The position numbers and the translations under genes were made by a program. Shown here piece by piece: positions 9,802 through 17,385 of a stretch of 64,000 bases of DNA; the stretch's first letter is position 1; each line of letters starts with the position of its first letter. Source of the DNA: Variovorax beijingensis (GTDB taxonomy: Bacteria; Pseudomonadota; Gammaproteobacteria; Burkholderiales; Burkholderiaceae_C); assembly GCF_007828835.1 (NCBI RefSeq), contig NZ_VIVL01000013.1, positions 62,001 to 126,000 of the forward strand, given 5' to 3'. Below the pieces are notes generated by a model. It searched no databases and had not been told where the DNA came from. It saw only the letters and a list, made by a program, of their open reading frames with translations.

Positions 9802-10692
9802 TCAGGCGTCGAAGCGCAGCACGTCTTCCAGCGCCGTCTCGATGCGCGCGCGCTGGGCTGCGGTGGTCGGCGGCATCGGTGCGCGCGGCAGGCCGGCGTC
9901 ACACCCTTGCAGCGTGATGGTCGTCTTCAGGTTGGCCGGCAGGTTGTCGCCGATCACGGCGTTCCAGAACGCGAGCATCGACTTGTGCATCTCCAGCGCC
10001 TTCACGTGGTCGCCGGCCTGCACGGTGTTCCACAGGGCCACGCACACGCCCGGCAAGGCGGCCGGGGTGGCGGCGATCGTGCCGTGCGCACCCAGCGCGA
10101 ACGACGAGTACAGCAGGGCGTCGACGGCCGAGAAGACCTTGCAGCCCTTCGGAACGCCGAGCAGCAGGTCGGCCATCAGCTTGAGGTCGCCCTGGCTCTG
10201 CTTGATGCCCTGCACGCCGGGCAGCTCGTTCATGAGGCGGATCATCTGCGCCGGGTTCAGGTAGTTCCACGGCACGACGTTGTAGATGATCACGGGGATG
10301 TCGACCGCTTCGGTCAATGCCTTGAAGTGGCGGTGGGTCGCCTCCTCGTCGGGCTTGAACAGGTAGTGCACCGGCGTGACCTGCAGCGCCGCGACCGGCA
10401 GGTGCGAGATTGCCTTGGCGCGGTTGATCGCGTCCCGCGTGCTGTTGGAGATGATGCCGGCCACGATCGGCACCTGGCCGGCAACCTCCGCGGCGGTGAT
10501 CTCCATGAGGCGGCTGAACTCGTCGATCGTCAGCGTGTGGCCTTCGCCGCTGCTGCCGCCCGGGCAGACGCCGTGCACCTTCTTGTCGAGATTGAAGCGA
10601 ATGAGCTTGCGGAAGGCCGCCTCGTCGATGCTGCCATCGGCAGTGAAAGGCGTGACGAGCGGCGGAATGACGCCAGTGAGATCGAGACCCAT
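9802..10692 (-). CDS. DapA/NanA-family class I aldolase (dihydrodipicolinate synthase superfamily)
   Basis: 296-residue TIM barrel. The family marks are GVCPGGSSGEGHTLT, the catalytic Tyr in IIYNVVPWNYLNP, and the Schiff-base Lys in GIKQSQGD. Members cleave or condense pyruvate-derived keto acids, or dehydrate sugar acids. Biosynthetic DapA is unlikely because this copy is the first gene of a catabolic-looking operon under a GntR regulator. The ATG at 10692 has GGAG 9 nt upstream. Paired with DhaKL, a retro-aldol step giving pyruvate plus a small carbonyl is plausible but is inference. Confidence 0.9.
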   Translation of the reverse strand: MGLDLTGVIPPLVTPFTADGSIDEAAFRKLIRFNLDKKVHGVCPGGSSGEGHTLTIDEFSRLMEITAAEVAGQVPIVAGIISNSTRDAINRAKAISHLPVAALQVTPVHYLFKPDEEATHRHFKALTEAVDIPVIIYNVVPWNYLNPAQMIRLMNELPGVQGIKQSQGDLKLMADLLLGVPKGCKVFSAVDALLYSSFALGAHGTIAATPAALPGVCVALWNTVQAGDHVKALEMHKSMLAFWNAVIGDNLPANLKTTITLQGCDAGLPRAPMPPTTAAQRARIETALEDVLRFDA

Positions 10693-10765
10693 GAAGAAAG
10701 CTCCGGTGTGCGGGGATGACAGCGAAAAGGCGGCGGGTGCCGCGCCATGGGACAACTATACACCG

Positions 10766-10790
10766 ACTAACATGTTAGTCATGTGTTAGT
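10766..10790. promoter_or_regulatory. Palindromic operator between the aldolase operon and gntR
   Basis: A perfect 14-bp palindrome ACTAACATGTTAGT (10766-10779) is followed by a second GTTAGT half at 10785-10790. The two GTTAGT elements are 11 bp apart, about one helix turn. The stretch is AT-rich in a GC-rich setting and sits 74 bp upstream of the aldolase start and 60 bp upstream of gntR. It is a likely regulator binding site or part of the divergent promoters. Confidence 0.6.
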
Positions 10791-10798
10791 GATAACCC

Positions 10799-10809
10799 TA
10801 GTCGTACGA
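10799..10809. promoter_or_regulatory. FCD-type GntR operator (TNGTNNNACNA)
   Basis: The bases TAGTCGTACGA match the general FadR/FCD consensus TNGTNNNACNA exactly, centred on the perfect palindrome GTCGTACGAC (10801-10810). It lies 41 bp upstream of the gntR start codon, so autoregulation is likely along with control of the divergent operon. Confidence 0.6.
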
Positions 10810-10849
10810 CAATGACAGGCCAACGCCCGCACCACGTACCATTGCTGCA

Positions 10850-11596
10850 ATGACTCCCCCCGCCACCACCCGTTCAGCCCGCCCCAGACAGGCGGCTCAA
10901 GCAGGCGTCGAACACGCGCCCGTGACGCAGCGCAGCCGCGCCTACCAGGGCTTCCAGCAGCAGATCATCGACGCGCGCATCAGGCCGGGCCAGTTCGTTT
11001 CGCAGCGCGAGCTCATGGAACTGCTGGAGATGCCGCTGGCCGCCGTGCGCGAGCTGGTGCCGAGGCTGGAGGCGGCCGGCCTCATCAAGGCGGTGCCGCA
11101 GCGGGGCCTGCAGATCGCCAGCGTCGACATGAAGCTGATCCGCAATGCCTGGCAGGTGCGCGCCATGGTGGAGCGCGAAGCGGTGGTTCACTTTGCGCGC
11201 GTCGCCAGCGCCGAGACGATCGCAAGACTCATCGAAGCCCACGAGGCGATCCTGGAACGCGCGCTCAAGCCCCAGCCCGACGCGCAGCTCGAAAAAGACG
11301 CCCAGGCGGTGGACTGGGGCCTCCACGATCTGATGGTCGATTCGATCGGCAACGAGATCCTGTCGGAGATCTACCGGGTCAACAGCCTGCACGTGCGCCT
11401 GATCCGCTACGACGCCGATTCCATGCGCCCGGTCCAGGTCGTGCCGGCGATGCGGGAACACCTCCAGTTCCTGCACGCCCTCGCCGCCAAGGACGGCGAA
11501 GGCGCGCTCGCCCACATGATGGCCCACATCGAAGAGTCCAAGCACCGGGTGCTGACGGGCATGCTGCGCGTGGGCCAGTTGCCGGGATCGGTCTGA
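10850..11596 (+). CDS. GntR/FadR-family transcriptional regulator (FCD domain)
   Basis: 248 residues. A winged-helix domain covers about residues 30-95 (FQQQIIDARIRPGQFVSQRELMELLEM, then LVPRLEAAGLI). The FCD ligand domain follows, with conserved acidic and His residues around WGLHDLMVD, MREHLQFLHAL and AHIEESKHRV. This class senses small carboxylates and usually represses. It is divergent from the nine-gene leftward operon, so it is the probable controller, acting at the palindromes at 10766-10809. Confidence 0.9.
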   Translation: MTPPATTRSARPRQAAQAGVEHAPVTQRSRAYQGFQQQIIDARIRPGQFVSQRELMELLEMPLAAVRELVPRLEAAGLIKAVPQRGLQIASVDMKLIRNAWQVRAMVEREAVVHFARVASAETIARLIEAHEAILERALKPQPDAQLEKDAQAVDWGLHDLMVDSIGNEILSEIYRVNSLHVRLIRYDADSMRPVQVVPAMREHLQFLHALAAKDGEGALAHMMAHIEESKHRVLTGMLRVGQLPGSV

Positions 11597-11666
11597 CGAT
11601 GCCCTGCCGTGGGCAGCGCAACCAGTGACTTTAGGCACTGTGGGAAATCCTGCCTTCCCTCTAGAT

Positions 11667-11698
11667 TTGCGCGGGGCCGGATCTCGGCCCTTTCGCAA
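11667..11698 (+). promoter_or_regulatory. Stem-loop in the leader of the CsgG-like gene
   Basis: Nested inverted repeats: outer arms TTGCG/CGCAA and inner arms GGGCCG/CGGCCC around a GATCT loop, with three T after the inner stem. It ends 16 nt before the start codon at 11715, just upstream of the GGGAAG ribosome-binding site. It could be a leader attenuator or the terminator of the upstream gntR gene, whose stop is 70 bp earlier. Confidence 0.4.
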
Positions 11699-11714
11699 AC
11701 AACGGGAAGATCGC

Positions 11715-12647
11715 ATGAAGAAATCCACGGACAAGGCCTACCAGCAGCGCGCGTTTTCAAGACCGGCCATGGCCGCAGCGGCGGCAACGCTCCTGGCGCT
11801 TGCCGGCTGCCAGAACATGCCCGCGCTCGACATGCAGATGGGCAGCCAGTCCGCCAAGACCGTCGCGACCGGCAGCGCCGCGGGCTCGGCCACCTCCGGT
11901 GAGAGCAGCGCCCTCGAGCGCTGCGATTCGCCGCTGGGCACCGTCTCGCTGATCGAGAACGTCGATGCCGGCTGGTACACCGTGCTCACCGGCGAATACA
12001 AGCTGCCGCCCACGGCCAATCTGCTGCGCCTGCTGGTGCAGCAGTCGAACTGCTTCGTGGTGGTCGAGCGCGGCGCGGCCGGCATGAACGCGATGACGCG
12101 CGAGCGCGCGCTCATGCAGTCGGGCGAGATGCGCGGCGGCAGCAACTTCGGCCGCGGCCAGATGGTGGCGTCCGACTACGGCCTTTCGCCGGAAATCGTA
12201 TTCAGCAACAACGACGCGGGCGGGCTCGGCGGCGCCATCGGCGGGCTGGTCGGCGGCGGCCGCGGCCGCGCCATCGCGAGCCTGGGCGCCAGCCTCCAGA
12301 CCAAGGAAGCCGCGGCGCTGCTGACGCTCATCGACAACCGCTCGGGCGTGCAGGTCGCGGCATCGGAAGGCAGCGCCTCCAAGACCGACTTCGCGGGCTT
12401 CGGCGAGCTGAGCGGCCTGCGCGGCGCCGGCAACGTCGGCGGCTACACACGCACGCCGCAGGGCAAGCTGATCGCGGCGGCCTTCATGGACGCCTTCAAC
12501 CAGATGGTGCGCTCGCTGCGCAGCTACAAGGCGCAGACGGTGCGCGGCCAGGGCCTGGGCGGCGGCGGCCGGCTCGGCGTGGATGGCGGCGCGGCGCCTT
12601 CGCAGACCTCGGCGCAGCCGGCATCATCGGGCCGCAGGAGAAAGTAG
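11715..12647 (+). CDS. CsgG/HfaB-type lipoprotein
   Basis: 310 residues. The signal peptide ends in lipobox LAGC at about residues 23-26 (Cys lipidation), so it is an outer-membrane lipoprotein. The middle resembles CsgG-family proteins: LLRLLVQQSNCFVVVERG, then SDYGLSPEIVFSN and LLTLIDNRSGVQVAASEGSASK. The glycine-rich AGGLGGAIGGLVGGG segment and Ser/Gln-rich tail are low-complexity. CsgG proteins form secretion channels for curli or holdfast anchors, but no csgABEF genes are adjacent. The ATG at 11715 has GGGAAG upstream; an in-frame start 30 codons earlier lacks one. Confidence 0.75.
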   Translation: MKKSTDKAYQQRAFSRPAMAAAAATLLALAGCQNMPALDMQMGSQSAKTVATGSAAGSATSGESSALERCDSPLGTVSLIENVDAGWYTVLTGEYKLPPTANLLRLLVQQSNCFVVVERGAAGMNAMTRERALMQSGEMRGGSNFGRGQMVASDYGLSPEIVFSNNDAGGLGGAIGGLVGGGRGRAIASLGASLQTKEAAALLTLIDNRSGVQVAASEGSASKTDFAGFGELSGLRGAGNVGGYTRTPQGKLIAAAFMDAFNQMVRSLRSYKAQTVRGQGLGGGGRLGVDGGAAPSQTSAQPASSGRRRK

Positions 12648-12664
12648 CCCGGCTCGCGGCGACG

Positions 12665-13747
12665 TCAGCGCGCCTTGCCGGCCTGCTCGGAGCCGCTGTC
12701 GGCCAGCAGCTCCGCGCTGCTCAGGCGCTGCGACGCGCGAATGATTTCCGGCGCGCCGGCCGTGCGGACCACGCGGCTGCTGCTCGTCAGCACCCGCTTC
12801 TTGGCCTGCTGCGCGCCTTCGGTCAGGCTGTAGTCGATGCGGTAGTCCCATGCCGCGATCGGCACCTTGCGGTTGCCGAGGCGCTCGATGCGCACTTCCG
12901 CCGCGCTGCGTTCGCCGGGCCTGAGTTCGATGGCCTGCGAGAAGCCCCGCCCGACACCGATGACCGCCCCGGCGTCGTCGTACAGCGTGACCAGCACTTC
13001 GACGATGGCCAGCGCCAGGGCGTCCTGGCGCGCGTTGGCAAGGCGGCCGAATAACCACACCTCGTCCGCCTGCTGCACCAGACGCACGCGCGTGAACTGC
13101 AGCGGCGGCCCCTCGGTCGTCCAGAACGGCGTCGACAGCGCGCCGGCCTGCAACTCGTAGCGCGTGACGGGCTGGTCGCCCGGCAGCTGGATCAGCACCG
13201 GCGCCATCTCGCCGGGCATCAGCGTGCCGATCGGCACCGATTCGCTGTGCTCGCCGATGCGGCTGTCGCGGTCGTAGAAGATCGCCTTGACCTTCGGCCG
13301 CTCGATCGCGGTGCCGCTCTCGTTGCGCGCCGTCACCAGCAGCCAGGGCTGCGCCGAACTGCCGCTGCCCGCCAGCACCTGGCGTGCCTCGAGCCTGAGG
13401 CCCTCGCTCGGGATCGTGCGCGGCGCCATCGAGGCGCGCTCCGGCTGGTTGCGGTCCACGACATAGGCCATGACGCCGAAGACACCGGTGACCAGCACCA
13501 CGACCGCCGCGATGGCAAGGCCCATCGACCGAGCCGCGCTGCGGCCGCGTGCCGACTGTTCAACCGCCAGCCTTCGTCCGGCTTCGTCCTTGACCTGCTC
13601 GAGCACACGCTCCAGCCGGTCGGAGACGTTGTCCTCGACGATCGACACCGAGCCGCAATGCGCGCAGGCGTACTGGTTGAGCCCCGAGCGCTGGAGCATG
13701 CCGCTGCCGCATTCACCGCACTTGAGCGTTTGCAGGTTGATGGTCAA
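12665..13747 (-). CDS. Zinc-ribbon, single-pass membrane protein with FxLYD-like domains
   Basis: About 360 residues. The N-terminal zinc ribbon has two Cys pairs (CGECG and CAHCG). A charged helix follows, then one membrane segment (GLAIAAVVVLVTGVFGVMAYVV), then a long soluble part that resembles tandem beta-sandwich domains (WLLVTARNESGTAIERPKVKAIFYD and VWLFGRLANARQDALALAIVEV, both like FxLYD repeats). I chose a TTG start at 13747 (TTG ACC ATC AAC), with GAGG 8 nt upstream; an ATG at 13813 has no ribosome site. Function unknown. It converges on the CsgG-like gene with 17 bp between them. Confidence 0.7.
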   Translation of the reverse strand: MTINLQTLKCGECGSGMLQRSGLNQYACAHCGSVSIVEDNVSDRLERVLEQVKDEAGRRLAVEQSARGRSAARSMGLAIAAVVVLVTGVFGVMAYVVDRNQPERASMAPRTIPSEGLRLEARQVLAGSGSSAQPWLLVTARNESGTAIERPKVKAIFYDRDSRIGEHSESVPIGTLMPGEMAPVLIQLPGDQPVTRYELQAGALSTPFWTTEGPPLQFTRVRLVQQADEVWLFGRLANARQDALALAIVEVLVTLYDDAGAVIGVGRGFSQAIELRPGERSAAEVRIERLGNRKVPIAAWDYRIDYSLTEGAQQAKKRVLTSSSRVVRTAGAPEIIRASQRLSSAELLADSGSEQAGKAR

Positions 13748-13993
13748 AGAGATGTCCTCGGTGGCGATGGCAACGCGGTCCCGCGCGCATCTTAGCGAGG
13801 AAGCTGCGCGCATCAGGTATGCCGCCGCGACATATCTCCAAGTGCCCGGGCCGGATAGCGAATCGCCGCCCGAGTGGCGATAGTCCTACCGCCGGAGCCC
13901 GACCCAGGACAGCCACGGCGCTTCAAGAAAGATGGAGACAAACGAATGGACATGCGCGCTCGCGCCTGCCTTGCGGCGGGCCTCCCGACAGCT

Positions 13994-14341
13994 TCAGTGC
14001 AGCTCGGCCTCGCTCACGTCGGGCGCGACCGAGGCCACGCCGCGCGCGCGCCCGTTCGAATGCGCGATGGCATCGAGCAGCGCGCGGTTGTCGCTGCCGT
14101 CGCAGGTGGCCTGCACGATCACGTTGCGCTCGAAGCCCAGCCGGTCGCGCAGGGCGAAGAGCTGATCCTTCGAAGCGTCACAGGGCGTGTACTTGCGCTC
14201 GGGCGCGTCGGGAAACACGGCCGCCTGGCCGAAGACGTGGCAGTGCGCGTCCACCGCGCCGGGCGGCGGCGTGAAGCGCGGCTTCGACGGGTTCGGGTGG
14301 AAGCACAGCCAGTTCTCGTCCATGGTTTGCATGGCGCTCAT
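13994..14341 (-). pseudogene. Truncated 2-pyrone-4,6-dicarboxylate hydrolase (LigI-like amidohydrolase) fragment
   Basis: Only about 115 residues of a family whose members are about 280-300. The N-terminus is well conserved: SKPRFTPPPGAVDAHCHVFG with the metal-binding HxH, then KYTPCDASKDQLFALRDRLGFERN, which closely resembles LigI. The frame stops abruptly after SEAELH, where the rest of the TIM barrel should follow. The 250 bp beyond hold nothing like the missing part. It lies 47 bp downstream of the recombinase gene on the same strand, so a rearrangement at the replicon module may have cut it. Not expected to be active. Confidence 0.75.
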
Positions 14342-14388
14342 CTTGCGCAGATCGCGGTCCGCGAGCGAGCGCCCAAGCGCGCTAGCAG

Positions 14389-16281
14389 CTAGCGCATTTC
14401 GGTATGGCTCTGCACCTGCGCGGCGGCCAGGTACATGGCCGTGGTCCCCACCGAGGCGTGCCCAAGGTTGTTCTGCACGACCTGGATCGGCACCGGCACC
14501 TGCCCTTCCCTGCCCCGCAGCGCGTGGGATCCATGCGAGTGTCGAAGCCAGTGAGTGCTCGCTTTCTTGAGCTGCTGCGCTTCGGCGCCACGCAGGCCGG
14601 CTGCGGCCTGGGCGACAAAGGCCTTGATCGCCTGGTACAGGCCCGAGGCCGACCACGCGGCCGGACGGCGCAGTTCGGCATCGAAGCGCGCGAGCACATG
14701 GATGCCGCGGTTGCTCACGGCGCCGACCTGCCGCTCGAAGCCGTGGCGCGCGAGTTCGTCCTCCAGTTCGGCCACCAGCGCCGGCGGCACCGGCACCCGG
14801 CGGCAGCGACCGCCCTTGCCGGCCACCGCCAGCTGCCAGCCGGTGGCCAGCGCGCCGTCGGCGCTGCGGTATTCGACCTGTTCCAGATCCTCGCACTTGG
14901 CGCTGGTGATCTCGGCCAGCCGCAGGCCGGTGGCATAGAGCCAGCGCATGCCGCGCCGCAGCCGGCGCCTGGCTTCGGTGTCGGCGTGCGCCTGAAGCAG
15001 CGCATCGACATGGTCCCACTGCGCGAAGCTCAGCGCCCGGCTGGAGTCCAGCGGCTGCTGCAGGCTCGCGGGCGGCGCCAGGGTGGCAAAGGGGTTGCCC
15101 ACGAGGTAGTTCTGGTTCACCAGGAAGGCATGCAGGCTGCGCAGGATCGCGATGGCCTGGCGCAGCGCCGAGGGCGCGAGCGGCCCTTCCATCGGCCGCC
15201 ACAGCGGCGACCAGCGCTGGTGATGGCGCGCGCCGCACCAGTGGGCGGGCGGATCGAGCAGGAAGTCGCGGTAGTCGATCGCATCCTCGACGGTGAGCGA
15301 CGACAGCGCCTTCCCGCGCTCCAGCACGGCCCAGAGCAGCAGGCGCTCGGCCTCCTTGCGGTAGGCGCGCTGGGTGGCCGACAGGTCGGCCGTGGCATCG
15401 CCCGCGCGCTTCGCGCTGAGCCAGGCCCCCACGGCCTCGTGGTCGTTGGCGGCCATCAGAAGGCACTGCCCGTGCGGCGCGCGGTTGGTGCCTGCGCTGC
15501 CGTCGAGCCCGGCGGGGAGCACGAACTTTTCATAAGGCACGAGCGCGGTGCCGCCCGGCACCACGGCGGCCAGCGCCAGCGGGGCGAGCTGCGCCCGGGG
15601 CGTCATCGCGTGGGCGCCGATGCGCAGTCCCAGCACCTGTTCATTGGCGCGCAGCCAGTCGAGGATGCGCGCCGCCTTCAGTTCGCCCACGCCCGGCACA
15701 TGCACCCACCAGCGCGACCCGATACCGTTGATGCGCTCGACCAGTGCTTGAAGCGTGCGCAGGCCGGCGCGTTCCAGGCGGCTCGCCACCGAGGGATTGA
15801 GCCATGACGACACGCTGTCCAGCGGCCGCGGGTCCTGGGCGACCAGGTTCTCGAGCCAGCGCAGCGCTTCGAGCTGGCGCTCGACCACGCGCGCCCGCCG
15901 CGAGGGCCGGGCGCCCTGCCCTGACTTGCCCGCGGCCGGATAGGCGGCCTCGTAGGCCTCGACCTGCTCGGATTCGGAGAAATCCTCCAGGCCGTTCGCC
16001 ATGGCGAACTCGGCCAGGCTCGGCAGCGCCGGGGCCGCGGAAAAGCGGTCCGCATCGAGCAGGATCAGGCGGGCCGTGCCTGGCTTGTGCTCGCGCCGCG
16101 CCGCCGCCGCGAATTCGTCGCGGATCCAGGCGATGGTGCGGCGCACGGTCCGCAGGTCGGTGTGCTCGCCTTCCAGCCGCAGGTAGCGGTCCCAGCTGGC
16201 CCGTTCGTCGAGCCCCTGGGCCAGCGCCCGCATGAACGCGAAGTGTCCGCGGTGCAGCTTGCGCGGAATCAGGGCCTTCAT
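14389..16281 (-). CDS. Tyrosine recombinase (phage-integrase family, large type with DUF3701-like N-terminus)
   Basis: 630 residues, far longer than XerC/D. The first 350 residues are an extra N-terminal region with helix-hairpin-helix-like text (WWVHVPGVGELKAARILDWL). A SAM-like core-binding domain and the catalytic domain follow. Catalytic residues visible: Arg in TGLRLAEI, H577/R580 in HWLRH, His608 in NLGH, and Tyr617 in GTTAMY. I chose the ATG at 16281 because it overlaps the stop of the small upstream gene in an ATGA; a GTG 17 codons earlier is the alternative. Genes like this sit beside Rep/Par modules of Burkholderiales megaplasmids, where dimer resolution is a reasonable role. Inferred, not shown. 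Confidence 0.88.
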   Translation of the reverse strand: MKALIPRKLHRGHFAFMRALAQGLDERASWDRYLRLEGEHTDLRTVRRTIAWIRDEFAAAARREHKPGTARLILLDADRFSAAPALPSLAEFAMANGLEDFSESEQVEAYEAAYPAAGKSGQGARPSRRARVVERQLEALRWLENLVAQDPRPLDSVSSWLNPSVASRLERAGLRTLQALVERINGIGSRWWVHVPGVGELKAARILDWLRANEQVLGLRIGAHAMTPRAQLAPLALAAVVPGGTALVPYEKFVLPAGLDGSAGTNRAPHGQCLLMAANDHEAVGAWLSAKRAGDATADLSATQRAYRKEAERLLLWAVLERGKALSSLTVEDAIDYRDFLLDPPAHWCGARHHQRWSPLWRPMEGPLAPSALRQAIAILRSLHAFLVNQNYLVGNPFATLAPPASLQQPLDSSRALSFAQWDHVDALLQAHADTEARRRLRRGMRWLYATGLRLAEITSAKCEDLEQVEYRSADGALATGWQLAVAGKGGRCRRVPVPPALVAELEDELARHGFERQVGAVSNRGIHVLARFDAELRRPAAWSASGLYQAIKAFVAQAAAGLRGAEAQQLKKASTHWLRHSHGSHALRGREGQVPVPIQVVQNNLGHASVGTTAMYLAAAQVQSHTEMR

Positions 16282-16565
16282 GAGGCCGATGTCGGGTTCC
16301 GCTCGCTGGCCGGCTGCCAGAACTTCCACCACGGGCGCGGCGCCGGCGCGGGATCCTCCGGCAACTGCTGCAGCTGGCTCACGCGCGTGCGCCGCCGCTG
16401 CTCGACCTCGAGCGCATGCGCGATGCCGAAGGCCTCGCGGTCGCCGCGGCCCGCAAGGGCCCGCCAGTTCGACGCCAGACGCGCGAGCTCGTCGTCATCG
16501 ATGTGGGACAGTTGGGAGGGTGTGGGAACGGCAGGCATGTCTGTCGCACTCATGCGGCGGTCCAT
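16278..16565 (-). CDS. Small hypothetical protein coupled to the recombinase
   Basis: 95 residues from the ATG at 16565, or 91 from 16553. Polar helical protein: HIDDDELARLASNWRALAGRGDREAFGIAHALEVEQRRRTRV, then a Pro-rich linker and PWWKFWQPA near the end. I recognise no domain. Its stop overlaps the recombinase start by 4 bp, so it is made with it and may assist or regulate it. The operator-like inverted repeat at 16649-16670 is just upstream. Confidence 0.6.
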   Translation of the reverse strand: MDRRMSATDMPAVPTPSQLSHIDDDELARLASNWRALAGRGDREAFGIAHALEVEQRRRTRVSQLQQLPEDPAPAPRPWWKFWQPASERNPTSAS

Positions 16566-16648
16566 CTCGCCGGTATGGCGGGATGGACCATGGCCCTGGC
16601 GGATGCCGGCCGGCCGGCTGGTACGGTGGTCGTTGTCATGAATGGGGT

Positions 16649-16670
16649 GATGATAACTGAAGTAATCATC
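16649..16670. promoter_or_regulatory. Inverted repeat upstream of the recombinase operon
   Basis: Arms GATGATAACT and AGTAATCATC around a GA centre, one mismatch in ten. It is 84 bp upstream of the small gene's start and AT-rich. A second, smaller repeat (ACACA-TTT-TGTGT, 16674-16686) adjoins it. Likely an operator or recombination site; nothing fixes which. Confidence 0.45.
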
Positions 16671-16673
16671 AAT

Positions 16674-16686
16674 ACACATTTTGTGT
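16674..16686. repeat. Short inverted repeat ACACA-TTT-TGTGT
   Basis: Perfect 5-bp arms around TTT, 4 bp after the larger inverted repeat in the AT-rich leader of the recombinase operon. Could be a second half of the same control region. Confidence 0.35.
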
Positions 16687-17334
16687 TGCAACCAAGCATC
16701 TTCGCGAGCACCTTCGCCTAAGTTCTTGATTTGATTGGATTTTATCCGGGTTGCCCTGGGTCTGCCGGTCGCCACCGGATCCCGTGGAAACCTCGCAACA
16801 GTCGCCGATCGAGATCCGCCGCCCGAGCGGGGCTGTCCCGTCAGACCTGTGGCTTGGCGTCCGTGCCGGCTCCCGGGGTGCGGGACGTGTTTGCTTTAGT
16901 ACTACCTTGACCATGGGAGCCGCGAATCACGTTCGAGGTCTTCGTGCATCCCGTGCTGCGCCCTGGCCCTAGGGCCTTGCTCGCCGCCTGTGCCAATGTC
17001 CCGCCGCGGGGGACCCGTACGAAGACGAGAGCGGCCACGGCCGCAAGGGGCGGCACGGCGGCGAAGGGGACAGGGAAAAGCGCAAGGGCAGGGACCACGC
17101 CTCGCGCGCCCCGTGGATGAAGCGCCGGTCCCTGCAGGCCCGCCGCGCGGCATGGTCGTCCAGCCCTCTGCGATCGTGACCCAGCCTCCGGCGATGGAAG
17201 TTCGCCGTCAGGTGCCGACGGCCCGAGCGGGCCGGGGCGGCTTTTGATTCCCTGCCCTGCCCCCGGTGACGCGCCATGACGCCGGCCCGGGTGCCGTTGC
17301 GGCCGCCGGATGCCTGGGAGGGTCGGCGCAGGCA

Positions 17335-17353
17335 AATCCCAACGGTTCTCACA
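17335..17353 (+). repeat. Stray iteron copy downstream of parB
   Basis: AATCCCAACGGTTCTCACA matches the iteron family upstream of rep (AATCCCAwCCGnTCTCACA) with one or two differences, and points the same way. It is 2.8 kb from the main cluster, on the far side of parAB, 33 bp past the parB stop. Confidence 0.6.
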
Positions 17354-17385
17354 ATGGCCCTGCCGCCCTCCCCCGGCAGACGGAT

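Larger units (their letters stand above)
16566..17385. other. 820-bp stretch without a convincing gene, between the recombinase operon and parB
   Basis: Open frames here are in low-complexity Arg/Pro/Gly-rich translations with no family resemblance, so I call none. The right-hand 150 bp at 16640-16760 are AT-rich with two inverted repeats. A half copy of the candidate parS, GTGGAAACC, is at 16784-16792. A full iteron copy is at 17335-17353, immediately next to the end of parB. Centromere, recombination or copy-control roles are possible. Confidence 0.5.

Noticed and set aside
14404..15807. Rightward frames opposite the recombinase
   Set aside because: Antisense shadows; recombinase catalytic residues are clear on the other strand.
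16784..16792. GTGGAAACC as a fifth parS
   Set aside because: Only one arm is present; a 9-base half-site can be chance, so it is mentioned but not counted.
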